Shown in pieces: positions 7,821 to 14,799 of a stretch of 16,703 bases of DNA. The DNA comes from Clostridioides sp. Lineage in GTDB: Bacteria; Bacillota; Clostridia; Peptostreptococcales; Peptostreptococcaceae. The translations under genes and the position numbers were made by a program. The DNA lies in NCBI GenBank assembly GCA_031272305.1, contig JAISUA010000016.1, positions 1 through 16,703 of the forward strand, given 5' to 3'. Positions within the stretch are counted from its first letter, which is position 1. Each line of letters begins with the position of its first letter. The notes below the pieces were generated by a model. That model worked only from the letters and a program-made list of their open reading frames with translations. It ran no database searches and was not told the origin of the DNA.

Positions 7821-8897
7821 ATGAAATATGTTATTCATAAAGATGAGATGACACCAATAGAGAGAATGACGGCATTTGTCCAAGGAAAAGAGATAGATAG
7901 AGTTCCATGTTCTCCATTTTTAGGGGAAAGTGTTTCGTCTATTTTTGGACATACAATTTATGATTATAATCATGATGCAAATGTGCTGGTTGATGTAGCT
8001 GTGAAAAGTTTCGAAACTTTTAGACCAGATAGTATATCATTTGGTCCAGGTCTTCAAGGTATACCAGAAGCTATGGGAAGTGAAGTTGTTTTCCCTTTAA
8101 ACAATACACCATTTATAAACAAGCCAGCTATAGCTGATTATAGTGAACTTCCAAAACTTAGACCAATAGATGTAAATAAGGACGGAAGAATACATTTATT
8201 TCTTGAAGGATTAAAGATTACTTTAGATAAATTAAGCGATAAAGTAGATGTTGGAAGTTCTGTTGGAGGTCCATTCACTGTAGCAGCGTTCCTTAGAGGT
8301 ACAGATCAATTTTTAAGGGATTTGAGTAAAAATAAAGAAGAAGTTCATCAATTATTGGAGATTTCAACTCAAAGTGTTATAAACTATATTGATGCGTGCC
8401 TTGATATGGGTATAGCACCTGGAATCGCTGAACCAATTGCATCAGGAACTTTGATAAGTTCAAAAAATTTCAATGAATTTGCAAAACCTTATTTAAAAAA
8501 ATGTATGGATAGAATTATTGAAAGAACTGGAGGAGGAGCTACTCTTCACATCTGTGGAAAAACAAAAAAAATCTGGGACGGAATGGTAGATGTAGGAATC
8601 AAAAGTCTTAGCCTTGACAACGCAGAAGATATTCAAGAACTTAAGGAATTACACGGAGATAAAGTAAGAATTATAGGAAATGTAGATCCAGTAAATACAA
8701 TTCTAAGAGGAACTGTAGAAGATGTATACGAAGAAGCTAAACAATGTATTATCAAAGGTCATGACAATCCAAAAGGATATATTTTAAGTACAGGTTGTGA
8801 TGTTCCTATTGGTTCAAATCCTGATAACATCATAGCTATGATGGATGCAGCTAGAATATTTGGTTCTTATAAAGTAAATATAAATGATTTTAGATAA
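7821..8897 (+). CDS. UroD/MtaA-fold corrinoid-dependent methyltransferase, copy 1
   Basis: Belongs to the uroporphyrinogen decarboxylase-fold family that includes MtaA/MtbA/CmuA. Those zinc enzymes transfer methyl groups between a corrinoid protein and a thiol or other partner. It has 358 residues, the usual length. The zinc-ligand pattern is clear: HIC (H243, C245) and the distal Cys in STGCDVP (C326). The start is also typical (MTPIERMTAFVQGKEIDRVP). True UroD is unlikely because this HxC...C site is absent there and a corrinoid protein gene follows after 29 bp. Within a three-gene operon it could be the enzyme that takes the methyl group from a donor (MT-I) or the one that gives it away (MT-II); the sequence does not decide. 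AAGGAGG lies 10 bp before the ATG. Confidence 0.88.
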   Translation: MKYVIHKDEMTPIERMTAFVQGKEIDRVPCSPFLGESVSSIFGHTIYDYNHDANVLVDVAVKSFETFRPDSISFGPGLQGIPEAMGSEVVFPLNNTPFINKPAIADYSELPKLRPIDVNKDGRIHLFLEGLKITLDKLSDKVDVGSSVGGPFTVAAFLRGTDQFLRDLSKNKEEVHQLLEISTQSVINYIDACLDMGIAPGIAEPIASGTLISSKNFNEFAKPYLKKCMDRIIERTGGGATLHICGKTKKIWDGMVDVGIKSLSLDNAEDIQELKELHGDKVRIIGNVDPVNTILRGTVEDVYEEAKQCIIKGHDNPKGYILSTGCDVPIGSNPDNIIAMMDAARIFGSYKVNINDFR

Positions 8898-8926
8898 TAA
8901 TAAAATAAAAATGGGAGGATAAGAGG

Positions 8927-9598
8927 ATGTCAGATTTAAAGAAAGATTTATTAAAGAAATTATCAGATTGTGTAGTTGAGATGGAGGAAGATGAAGTAAC
9001 AGGAGTTGCACAGGAATATGTAGATAATGGATTTGATGCTTATGAAGGTATATCAGAAGGACTTACGAATGGAATGGAAATAGTAGGTCAACTTTATGAA
9101 GACGAAGAATACTTCATACCAGAATTGTTGATATGTTCTGATACAATGTACGAAGGAATCGGAGTTTTGAAACCTCATATTAAAAAAGTTGAATCAGGAG
9201 AAAGTTACAAGGCAGTAGTAGGTGTTGTTGAAGGAGATACTCACGATATCGGAAAAAATATATTTAAAATAATGCTTGAAACTTCAGGATTCGAAGTATA
9301 CGATTTGGGAAGAGATGTTCCTTGCGAAAATTTCATCTCTAAAGCTAAAGAAGTAAATGCTGATTTGATAGGTATGTCAACACTTATGACTACTACTATG
9401 GAAAATATGGGTAAAGTAATCAATATGCTTAAAGCAGAAGGCATGGATGAGGATACTCTTGTAATGGTAGGTGGAGGTCCAATCTCTCAAAGTTTTGCTG
9501 AACAAATAGGAGCAGATGTGTATGTTCCAGAAGCAGCAAAAGCAGCAAAAGTAGCTAAAGATATGATAAGAGATAGAAAAGAAAAAGCAGCTGTATAA
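8927..9598 (+). CDS. Methyltransferase cognate corrinoid protein (MtaC/MtbC type)
   Basis: Carries the cobamide whose cobalt shuttles between Co(I) and methyl-Co(III) and so passes the methyl group between two methyltransferases. In 223 residues the helical cap domain occupies about 1-88 and the Rossmann B12-binding domain about 93-215. The base-off signature D104-T-H106-D-I-G109 provides the lower-ligand histidine, followed by STL (151-153) and GGG (182-184) that wrap the nucleotide tail. GGAGG sits 8 bp before the ATG. It is flanked at 29 and 54 bp by two MtaA-like genes, the expected partner arrangement. The other known use of this fold, the B12 domain of methionine synthase, does not fit because no homocysteine or folate domain is attached. 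Confidence 0.95.
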   Translation: MSDLKKDLLKKLSDCVVEMEEDEVTGVAQEYVDNGFDAYEGISEGLTNGMEIVGQLYEDEEYFIPELLICSDTMYEGIGVLKPHIKKVESGESYKAVVGVVEGDTHDIGKNIFKIMLETSGFEVYDLGRDVPCENFISKAKEVNADLIGMSTLMTTTMENMGKVINMLKAEGMDEDTLVMVGGGPISQSFAEQIGADVYVPEAAKAAKVAKDMIRDRKEKAAV

Positions 9599-9652
9599 GA
9601 TTATGAATAAGAATAGATAGAATAAATTAACATCGGTTAGGAGAAATAGAAA

Positions 9653-10705
9653 ATGAGTTCTGATATGACTCCAAAAGAGAGATTATATAAATCATTGAAG
9701 AAAGAAACTGTAGACAGAAAACCTTGTATTTGTCCGGGTGGTATGATGAATATGATGGTTGAAGATGTGATGGATATGAAAGGAATATTTTGGCCAGAAG
9801 CTCACAGCGATGCTAAGATGATGGCAGAGCTGAATATTGGAATGTATGAAAATGGTGGATTTGAAAACTTTGGTGTGCCATTTTGTATGACTGTGGAAGC
9901 AGAATCAATGGGAGCAGGCGTTTTTATGGGTACAAAGGTAACAGAACCTAGAGTAGTCAAATATCCTATAAATTCAGTCACAGAATACAAGAAGTTATCA
10001 GATATAGATGTTACAAAAGGAAGAGCAAAAGTAGTTATTGATGCTATTGAGATTTTGAAAGAAAAAAATATGGATGTACCTATAATTGCAAATCTAACAG
10101 GTCCTGTAAGTCTTGCATCATCACTTATGGAACCAGTAACATATTACAAAGAGCTTAGAAAGAAAAAACAAGAATCACACGAATATATGGAATTTATTAC
10201 AAGAAACCTTATAAACTTTGGAAAAGCACAACTTGAAGCAGGTGCTGATATTCTTACTATATCTGATCCAAGTGGAACAGGAGAAATATTAGGTGCAGCC
10301 ACTTTTAGTGAATTTGCAGTTCCTTATTTAAATAAAATAATAGATGAACTTAAAAATTACGCTGAAGGTGGAACAATAATTCATATATGTGGAAAATTAA
10401 AATCAATTTATGCTGAGTTGAACGACTTACACAGTGATGCAGTAAGTTTTGACTCAATAACGAACGCAAGACAAGTTTGTGAAAATGTCAAAAATAAAGT
10501 AATCATGGGGAATGTAAGCACATATGCTCTTGAATATAGCGACGAAGATAATATAAGAAAAATTGCAAACAATTGTTTGAGAGAAGTGGATATATTATCA
10601 CCTGCTTGCGGAATAGGTGTAAGAAGCAAATTTAGTCATATAAAAACAATTGTAGATTGCACAAAAGAAGAACAAAAAAGCAACGTTATCAAAGCGAATT
10701 TTTAA
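9653..10705 (+). CDS. UroD/MtaA-fold corrinoid-dependent methyltransferase, copy 2
   Basis: A second member of the MtaA/CmuA branch of the UroD fold, 350 residues, probably the other half-reaction enzyme of the same corrinoid system. Zinc ligands are H244 and C246 in IIHICGK and C319 in SPACGIG. The N-terminus MTPKERLYKSLKKETVDRKP is the usual family start. It is clearly divergent from copy 1, which suggests a different partner or half-reaction rather than a recent duplication. It is the closer relative of the third homologue downstream: both have VPFCxTVEAExxGA (75-88 here) and LRK-K-E. TTAGGAG lies about 10 bp before the ATG. It is the last gene of the block; 598 bp follow before the activase. 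Its methyl acceptor (folate, thiol or other) is not evident. Confidence 0.9.
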   Translation: MSSDMTPKERLYKSLKKETVDRKPCICPGGMMNMMVEDVMDMKGIFWPEAHSDAKMMAELNIGMYENGGFENFGVPFCMTVEAESMGAGVFMGTKVTEPRVVKYPINSVTEYKKLSDIDVTKGRAKVVIDAIEILKEKNMDVPIIANLTGPVSLASSLMEPVTYYKELRKKKQESHEYMEFITRNLINFGKAQLEAGADILTISDPSGTGEILGAATFSEFAVPYLNKIIDELKNYAEGGTIIHICGKLKSIYAELNDLHSDAVSFDSITNARQVCENVKNKVIMGNVSTYALEYSDEDNIRKIANNCLREVDILSPACGIGVRSKFSHIKTIVDCTKEEQKSNVIKANF

Positions 10706-10873
10706 GGATTAGCAGAATTATGTTTTAGAAAGATTTCTATAATTTATTTTGGTAAGATTTAAAAGTGCATATTAACGCGATAAGTCTTGCAAAGTTAGAG
10801 TTTTCAATGGATAATAGGCAATTTAAATATTTCATAATAATTTCTGAATTATTTAATGCTATAATTTAATAAA

Positions 10874-10897
10874 AATGATGCTGTAAAAAACATCATT
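10874..10897. other. Small hairpin downstream of methyltransferase 2
   Basis: AATGATG (10874-10880) pairs with CATCATT (10891-10897) around an A-rich loop. No run of T follows, so it is a weak terminator candidate. It may only be a stem at the 3' end of the transcript. Confidence 0.35.
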
Positions 10898-10945
10898 AAA
10901 TTAATATTTCATATTGAATTTATAGTATGAGCTATTATAAAAAGG

Positions 10946-11038
10946 AGCTGATGAAATTGTTTTCAGATTCGTTCGCTGATCTCGCACTTCGTGGGAGCTC
11001 CAGCTCAAATCGAATCTTCAAAATAATATTCATCAGCT
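10946..11038. terminator. Long imperfect palindrome B, second member of the same family
   Basis: The left arm AGCTGATGAA...CAGATTCG (10946-10971) pairs with CGAATCTTC...TTCATCAGCT (11011-11038). The inner stem is GCTGATCTCGCAC / GTGGGAGCTCCAGC around TTC, with two mismatches. The arms match those of palindrome A (5931-6024), and the total length is nearly the same (93 against 94). The interior sequence differs but folds alike. A-rich DNA precedes it and ATTTTTA follows, so it can act as a terminator for the upstream block. It lies 240 bp beyond the last stop codon, which is far for a dedicated terminator. Confidence 0.6.
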
Positions 11039-11303
11039 ATTTTTATGGCTATATATCAATGAAGCTAGGTTCTGTGAATTAATATTATATAGGAATATCA
11101 ACCTAATTGACGAAGAACCTTTATTAAATAAGCAAGAATACTTACGACTTTAGCCATGTGAGGTTCAGATAGTATCAATATCTCTGTAAGAATTATGATT
11201 ACAAAATTTTTCTAATGATTTTTTAACAGAGCGATTTGGATAGTATGAAAGTAATAATATAAGAAGAAATTTAAATATACTATGAAATTTGAAAGGATTA
11301 AAA
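11039..11303 (+). promoter_or_regulatory. Leader region of the activase gene, function not assigned
   Basis: This 265-bp stretch lies between palindrome B and the activase and contains no gene. Visible structure is AGGTTCT (11067-11073) with its complement AGAACCT (11114-11120) around an AT-rich loop, and AGATA / TATCT near 11169-11185. A TTTGGATAGTA motif also seen in the repeat at 5776 occurs near 11234. No -35/-10 pair with good spacing was found. A promoter for the activase block should be somewhere here if palindrome B terminates. Confidence 0.3.
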
Positions 11304-13229
11304 ATGAGTTATTTATTATTAAAAGAAAAAAATCAGCAATTATATAAAAAGTATCAGTTGACAGAGGGTAAAAATCTTTTAGATTCTTTGAGAGAGTATA
11401 AGATAGAAATGGAGAGTCCTTGTGGAGGAAATGGAATCTGTGGAAAGTGCAAGGTAAAAATAATTTCAGGTGATATAAACAGCATCACAGATGAAGAGAG
11501 AAGATTCTTATCAAATGAAGAATTAAATGATGGAGTGAGACTGTCTTGTCTTGTATTTCCAAAAGGAGATGTAGAAGTAGAACTCATACAAAATCAAAAT
11601 AAATCTCACAAAATACTTACTGAAGGATATATCCCTACATTTGAGAAATCACCAGTATTATCAAAAAAAGTATTTACAACTAAAAGACCAACTTTAGAAA
11701 GAATGTTTTCTTACGAGGATATATTGATAGAAGAAATTGAATGTAATTTAAAATCTCAAAGTTCAAAAGAAAACTCTGAAACTTCAAAAGAAAACTCTGA
11801 AAGTTCAAAAGAAAATTCTTTAGTATTAAGCAAGTCTAAACTAGATAATTTAAAGTTTAAGTTTGATTACGATATATTAAAAAAACTTCCTGAAATTTTC
11901 CAAGCAGATGAATTTACAGCAGTATATTCAGATGAAGAATTAATTGGATTAGAACAAAACAATACAAAAGATAAAATTTACGCAATAGCGTTGGATATAG
12001 GAACAACAACTGTTGTAGCTTCTCTAGTTGATATAAATACATACGAAGAAATCGACAGTGCTAGTGAAATCAATCCTCAAAAACAATATGGATTGGACGT
12101 TCTTTCAAGGATACATTTTGCAAAGGAAAACGAAAACGGACTTGAGTTATTACATCAAGCTATTGTTGAGTGTATCAACACTTTAATAGAGAAACTTTGC
12201 GTTGAAAATAATATCGATAGAAAAAGTATTTATGAAATATGTGTAGCTGCAAATACTACTATGATTCATCTGCTTATGAATATTTCTACATTATCAATAG
12301 GTAAATCTCCATATGCTCCAGTATTTATCACATCTAAAAGTGTGAAGGCAAAGGATCTTGGCGTAAATATATCTGATTTTGGTAGAATCTATATTATGCC
12401 AGGAGTTTCAAGTTTCATAGGAGCTGATATTGTATCAGGTGCATGTGTTTGCAAGTTACAAGATACAGATAAAAATATTTTATTTATTGACATTGGCACA
12501 AATGGAGAGATTGTTCTTTCTAAAAAATCAAAACTCTCATCATGCTCTTGTGCAGCAGGACCAGCTCTTGAAGGTATGAATATAAGTTGTGGAATGAGAG
12601 CTCAAAAAGGAGCTATTGAAAATATAAAAATCGACGAAAAAGTTGAGATAAATGTTATAGATAATGCGAAACCTATTGGACTTTGTGGAAGTGGAATAAT
12701 AGATGCAATAAGCGAAATGGTTAGACTTAAAGTAGTAGGCAAGACAGGTAGAATAAATAAAAAATCTAGCATTGAGTCTAACGAAGATTTGAAGCACTTG
12801 AGTGCAAATATTATTGAAATAGAAAAGAAAAGAAAATTTATATTGGACATGAATTATCCAGAAATTTCTATCACTCAAGAGGATGTAAGACAGGTTCAAC
12901 TTGCAAAAGGTGCGATACTTTCAGGTTTTTATGCACTTTTGAAAAATGAAAATATGGATATGAATGATTTAGATGAGGTTGTCATTGCAGGTCAATTTGG
13001 AAAACATTTGAGCATAGATAGCATGGCAGGAATAGGAATAATTCCAAAAGAACTTAAAGATAAAGTTAGATACATTGGAAATTCAGCAAAAGCAGGAGCT
13101 ATAATGAGTATACTTTCCAAAGACGTTAGAAAAGAGATGGAAGAAGTAGCTAACAACATAAATTATTGCGAATTATCAACACAAGAAGGATATGATAGAT
13201 TATTTGCAGATTGTTTGACTTTTAAATAA
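11304..13229 (+). CDS. RACo-type reductive activase of corrinoid proteins (2Fe-2S ferredoxin plus DUF4445 ASKHA ATPase)
   Basis: Uses ATP hydrolysis to drive electron transfer onto inactive Co(II) corrinoid protein, restoring Co(I); RACo is the described prototype. The N-terminal ferredoxin domain binds 2Fe-2S through C40, C46, C49 (SPCGGNGICGKC) and C82. A linker follows, then the actin-like ATPase part: ALDIGTTTVVASLVD (from 229), FIDIGTNGE (about 394-402), CAAGPALEGMNISCGM, GLCGSGIIDAI and VVIAGQFGKHLS. It has 641 residues from the ATG at 11304, preceded by AAAGGA; a TTG at 11289 would add five residues and lacks a ribosome site. The linker contains three SKENSE-type heptapeptide repeats (residues 153-173). 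It is followed after 68 bp by the CobW-like gene. The presumed target is the corrinoid protein at 8927. Confidence 0.94.
   Translation: MSYLLLKEKNQQLYKKYQLTEGKNLLDSLREYKIEMESPCGGNGICGKCKVKIISGDINSITDEERRFLSNEELNDGVRLSCLVFPKGDVEVELIQNQNKSHKILTEGYIPTFEKSPVLSKKVFTTKRPTLERMFSYEDILIEEIECNLKSQSSKENSETSKENSESSKENSLVLSKSKLDNLKFKFDYDILKKLPEIFQADEFTAVYSDEELIGLEQNNTKDKIYAIALDIGTTTVVASLVDINTYEEIDSASEINPQKQYGLDVLSRIHFAKENENGLELLHQAIVECINTLIEKLCVENNIDRKSIYEICVAANTTMIHLLMNISTLSIGKSPYAPVFITSKSVKAKDLGVNISDFGRIYIMPGVSSFIGADIVSGACVCKLQDTDKNILFIDIGTNGEIVLSKKSKLSSCSCAAGPALEGMNISCGMRAQKGAIENIKIDEKVEINVIDNAKPIGLCGSGIIDAISEMVRLKVVGKTGRINKKSSIESNEDLKHLSANIIEIEKKRKFILDMNYPEISITQEDVRQVQLAKGAILSGFYALLKNENMDMNDLDEVVIAGQFGKHLSIDSMAGIGIIPKELKDKVRYIGNSAKAGAIMSILSKDVRKEMEEVANNINYCELSTQEGYDRLFADCLTFK
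11760..11822 (+). repeat. In-frame 21-bp repeat, three copies, in the activase linker
   Basis: Codons for SSKENSE, TSKENSE and SSKENSL are tandem copies with one to three base changes each. They lie between the ferredoxin and ASKHA parts, where length change should be tolerated. Confidence 0.9.
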
Positions 13230-13283
13230 AATGTGGATTGTTTGAGTTTTGAATAAAATGAATGTTATTTGACTTTTAAATAA
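13209..13283 (+). repeat. 27-bp tandem triplication spanning the activase stop codon
   Basis: The last codons GAT TGT TTG ACT TTT AAA TAA (13209-13229) recur at 13236-13256 as GAT TGT TTG AGT TTT GAA TAA and at 13263-13283 as TGT TAT TTG ACT TTT AAA TAA. All three are in the same reading frame with a period of 27. The repeats form most of the spacer before the CobW-like gene. Confidence 0.9.
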
Positions 13284-13297
13284 AATGAGGTGTCAGT

Positions 13298-14632
13298 ATG
13301 GTAGATTTATTTGTTGTTTCAGGATTTTTAGGATCAGGAAAAACAACTTTTATAAAGAAAATGCTAGAAATTTATAAAAATAAAAAAATAGCGATTATTG
13401 AAAATGAATTTGGCGAAGTTGGTATAGATGGAGAATTATTAAAAAACGATGGGATAAACGTAGTTGAACTAAAAGACGGTTGCATCTGTTGCAGTATCAA
13501 ACTAAACTTTGTCAAAAATATTTTAGAAATAATAAATTCATACAATCCAGAAGTGCTAATAATTGAGCCAACAGGAGTATCAATGTTGAGTGAGGTTTTA
13601 GAGCTATTAGAGAATGAAAAAATAAAATCAAAATGCAATATCAAACCTGTTGTGACTATTGTCGATGTGATAAATCACAATGAGTATATAGAGAACTTCG
13701 GATTATTTTACGAAGATCAAATAGAATATGCAGATATTTTATTGCTTAGCAAGATGGAGGATTTTACTAGAAAAATTACGACAGAAGAAAATATAATAGA
13801 AAACTCAAGCGAAAATGTAAAAGAGAAGTTAGAAGGAAATGCAAGTGAAATAAAAGAGAAGTTAGAAGGAAATGCAAGCGAAAAAAAAGAGAAGTTAGAA
13901 GGAAGCACAAGTGAAAAAAAAGAGAAGTTAGAAGAAAATACAAGAGAAAATTTACAAGTGATTATAGAATTAATTAGAAATATCAATAAAAAAGCAGTGT
14001 TGATCAGAAATGACTGGTACAATCAGAGTGCAGAAGAATTCAGAAATCAATTTTATGATTTAGAAAAAATCAAAAAAAATGAAAAATATAATCTTGAAGA
14101 TGAAAGTAAAAGTTATAATTTTGAAGAAAAAATTGAAAAGAAAAACAAATTTTCAATAATTAATAATACAATAAATTTAAAAAATCAAACAGATAACAAA
14201 GAAAAAGTCACAACACAAAATATTTTTTCAAAAAAAGATTCTATGCAAAGAAAAGAAAATAGAATAAAAAGAAGAACTTTGAGAAAAAGAAATTTAATAA
14301 GAACATCTAATTTACGAGATATAGAAAAAAAGAGAGAATATAAAAATAATCTTAGTTGTATGAGCAGTTTAGCGATTTGTAATTTTGACATTGATTCTAT
14401 TTCTGAACTGGAAAATATATTTAAAGCACTGAAAACAGGTGAATATGGAAAAATTCTTAGAATTAAAGGATTTGTAAAATTAAACAACAAACCTCAAAAT
14501 GAAGAATTGTATGAATTTAACTATGTCAATGGAAAATACAATATAAAAAAATCAAAAATAAATTCAGATTCTCTAGTATGTATAATAGGTCAAAATTTAG
14601 AAAAAGAAAAAATAAAAGAATACTTATCATAA
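13298..14632 (+). CDS. CobW/COG0523-family GTPase metallochaperone with repeat inserts
   Basis: G3E-type P-loop GTPase of the CobW/YjiA/ZNG group, which delivers a metal (zinc, cobalt or other) to client proteins. Walker A is GFLGSGKTT (9-17), the metal-binding CxCC is G-C62-I-C64-C65, the IEPTG motif is at 89-93 and a SKMED base motif (variant of TKxD) is at 151-155. The C-terminal CobW_C domain occupies about 355-444 (GEYGKILRIKGFV). Between the two domains lie an 11-residue KEKLEGNASEx repeat in four copies (175-218) and a Lys/Arg/Asn-rich stretch (about 260-345), making the protein longer than common relatives. GAGGTG precedes the ATG. Its place beside corrinoid activation and zinc-site methyltransferase genes suggests metal supply to them; that client is inferred. 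Confidence 0.87.
   Translation: MVDLFVVSGFLGSGKTTFIKKMLEIYKNKKIAIIENEFGEVGIDGELLKNDGINVVELKDGCICCSIKLNFVKNILEIINSYNPEVLIIEPTGVSMLSEVLELLENEKIKSKCNIKPVVTIVDVINHNEYIENFGLFYEDQIEYADILLLSKMEDFTRKITTEENIIENSSENVKEKLEGNASEIKEKLEGNASEKKEKLEGSTSEKKEKLEENTRENLQVIIELIRNINKKAVLIRNDWYNQSAEEFRNQFYDLEKIKKNEKYNLEDESKSYNFEEKIEKKNKFSIINNTINLKNQTDNKEKVTTQNIFSKKDSMQRKENRIKRRTLRKRNLIRTSNLRDIEKKREYKNNLSCMSSLAICNFDIDSISELENIFKALKTGEYGKILRIKGFVKLNNKPQNEELYEFNYVNGKYNIKKSKINSDSLVCIIGQNLEKEKIKEYLS
13820..13951 (+). repeat. In-frame 33-bp repeat, four copies, in the CobW-like gene
   Basis: Units begin at 13820, 13853, 13886 and 13919. The encoded 11-mers read KEKLEGNASEI, KEKLEGNASEK, KEKLEGSTSEK and KEKLEENTREN. The first two differ by only a few bases, and the copies diverge toward the 3' end. 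The segment is highly charged and probably helical. Confidence 0.93.
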
Positions 14633-14634
14633 TA

Positions 14635-14730
14635 AGACTTTCAAGAAGTTATCTTCGATAAAAAGTCGAAAGTCTAGTTATTCGAAGTGCGAAAACATCC
14701 GTTTTCTATCATATGCACTTCTCATAATAG
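14635..14730. terminator. Two adjacent nested hairpins after the CobW-like gene
   Basis: Hairpin 1: AGACTTTC (14635-14642) pairs with GAAAGTCT (14668-14675), with an inner TTATC-TTC-GATAA (14649-14661). Hairpin 2: CTAGTTATTCGAAGTGC (14674-14690) pairs imperfectly with GCACTTCTCATAATAG (14715-14730), with an inner GAAAAC-ATCC-GTTTTC (14691-14706). The two share the bases CT at 14674-14675, so they may be alternatives. No long U-tract follows, so termination is uncertain; transcript processing or attenuation is also possible. Confidence 0.5.
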
Positions 14731-14799
14731 AAATAAAAATAAGTGGATGTAATTTAAGAAGAAGTAAAAAGAAATAAAAAAGGAGTTGAATTATACAAA

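Noticed and set aside
7821..8897. Haem-pathway uroporphyrinogen decarboxylase (HemE)
   Set aside because: The HxC...C zinc pattern and the neighbouring corrinoid protein, activase and MtaA-like paralogue indicate methyl transfer. No other haem gene is present.
5931..11038. Insertion sequence or composite transposon bounded by the two palindromes
   Set aside because: No transposase is encoded between them, each copy is itself a complete palindrome, and the enclosed genes look native in composition.
12540..12899. 119-codon minus-strand frame inside the activase gene
   Set aside because: It lies fully antisense to conserved ASKHA-domain codons, has no ribosome site and no recognisable protein features.
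11760..13951. CRISPR array made of the 21- and 33-bp repeats
   Set aside because: The repeats are head-to-tail without spacers and are translated in frame as part of proteins.
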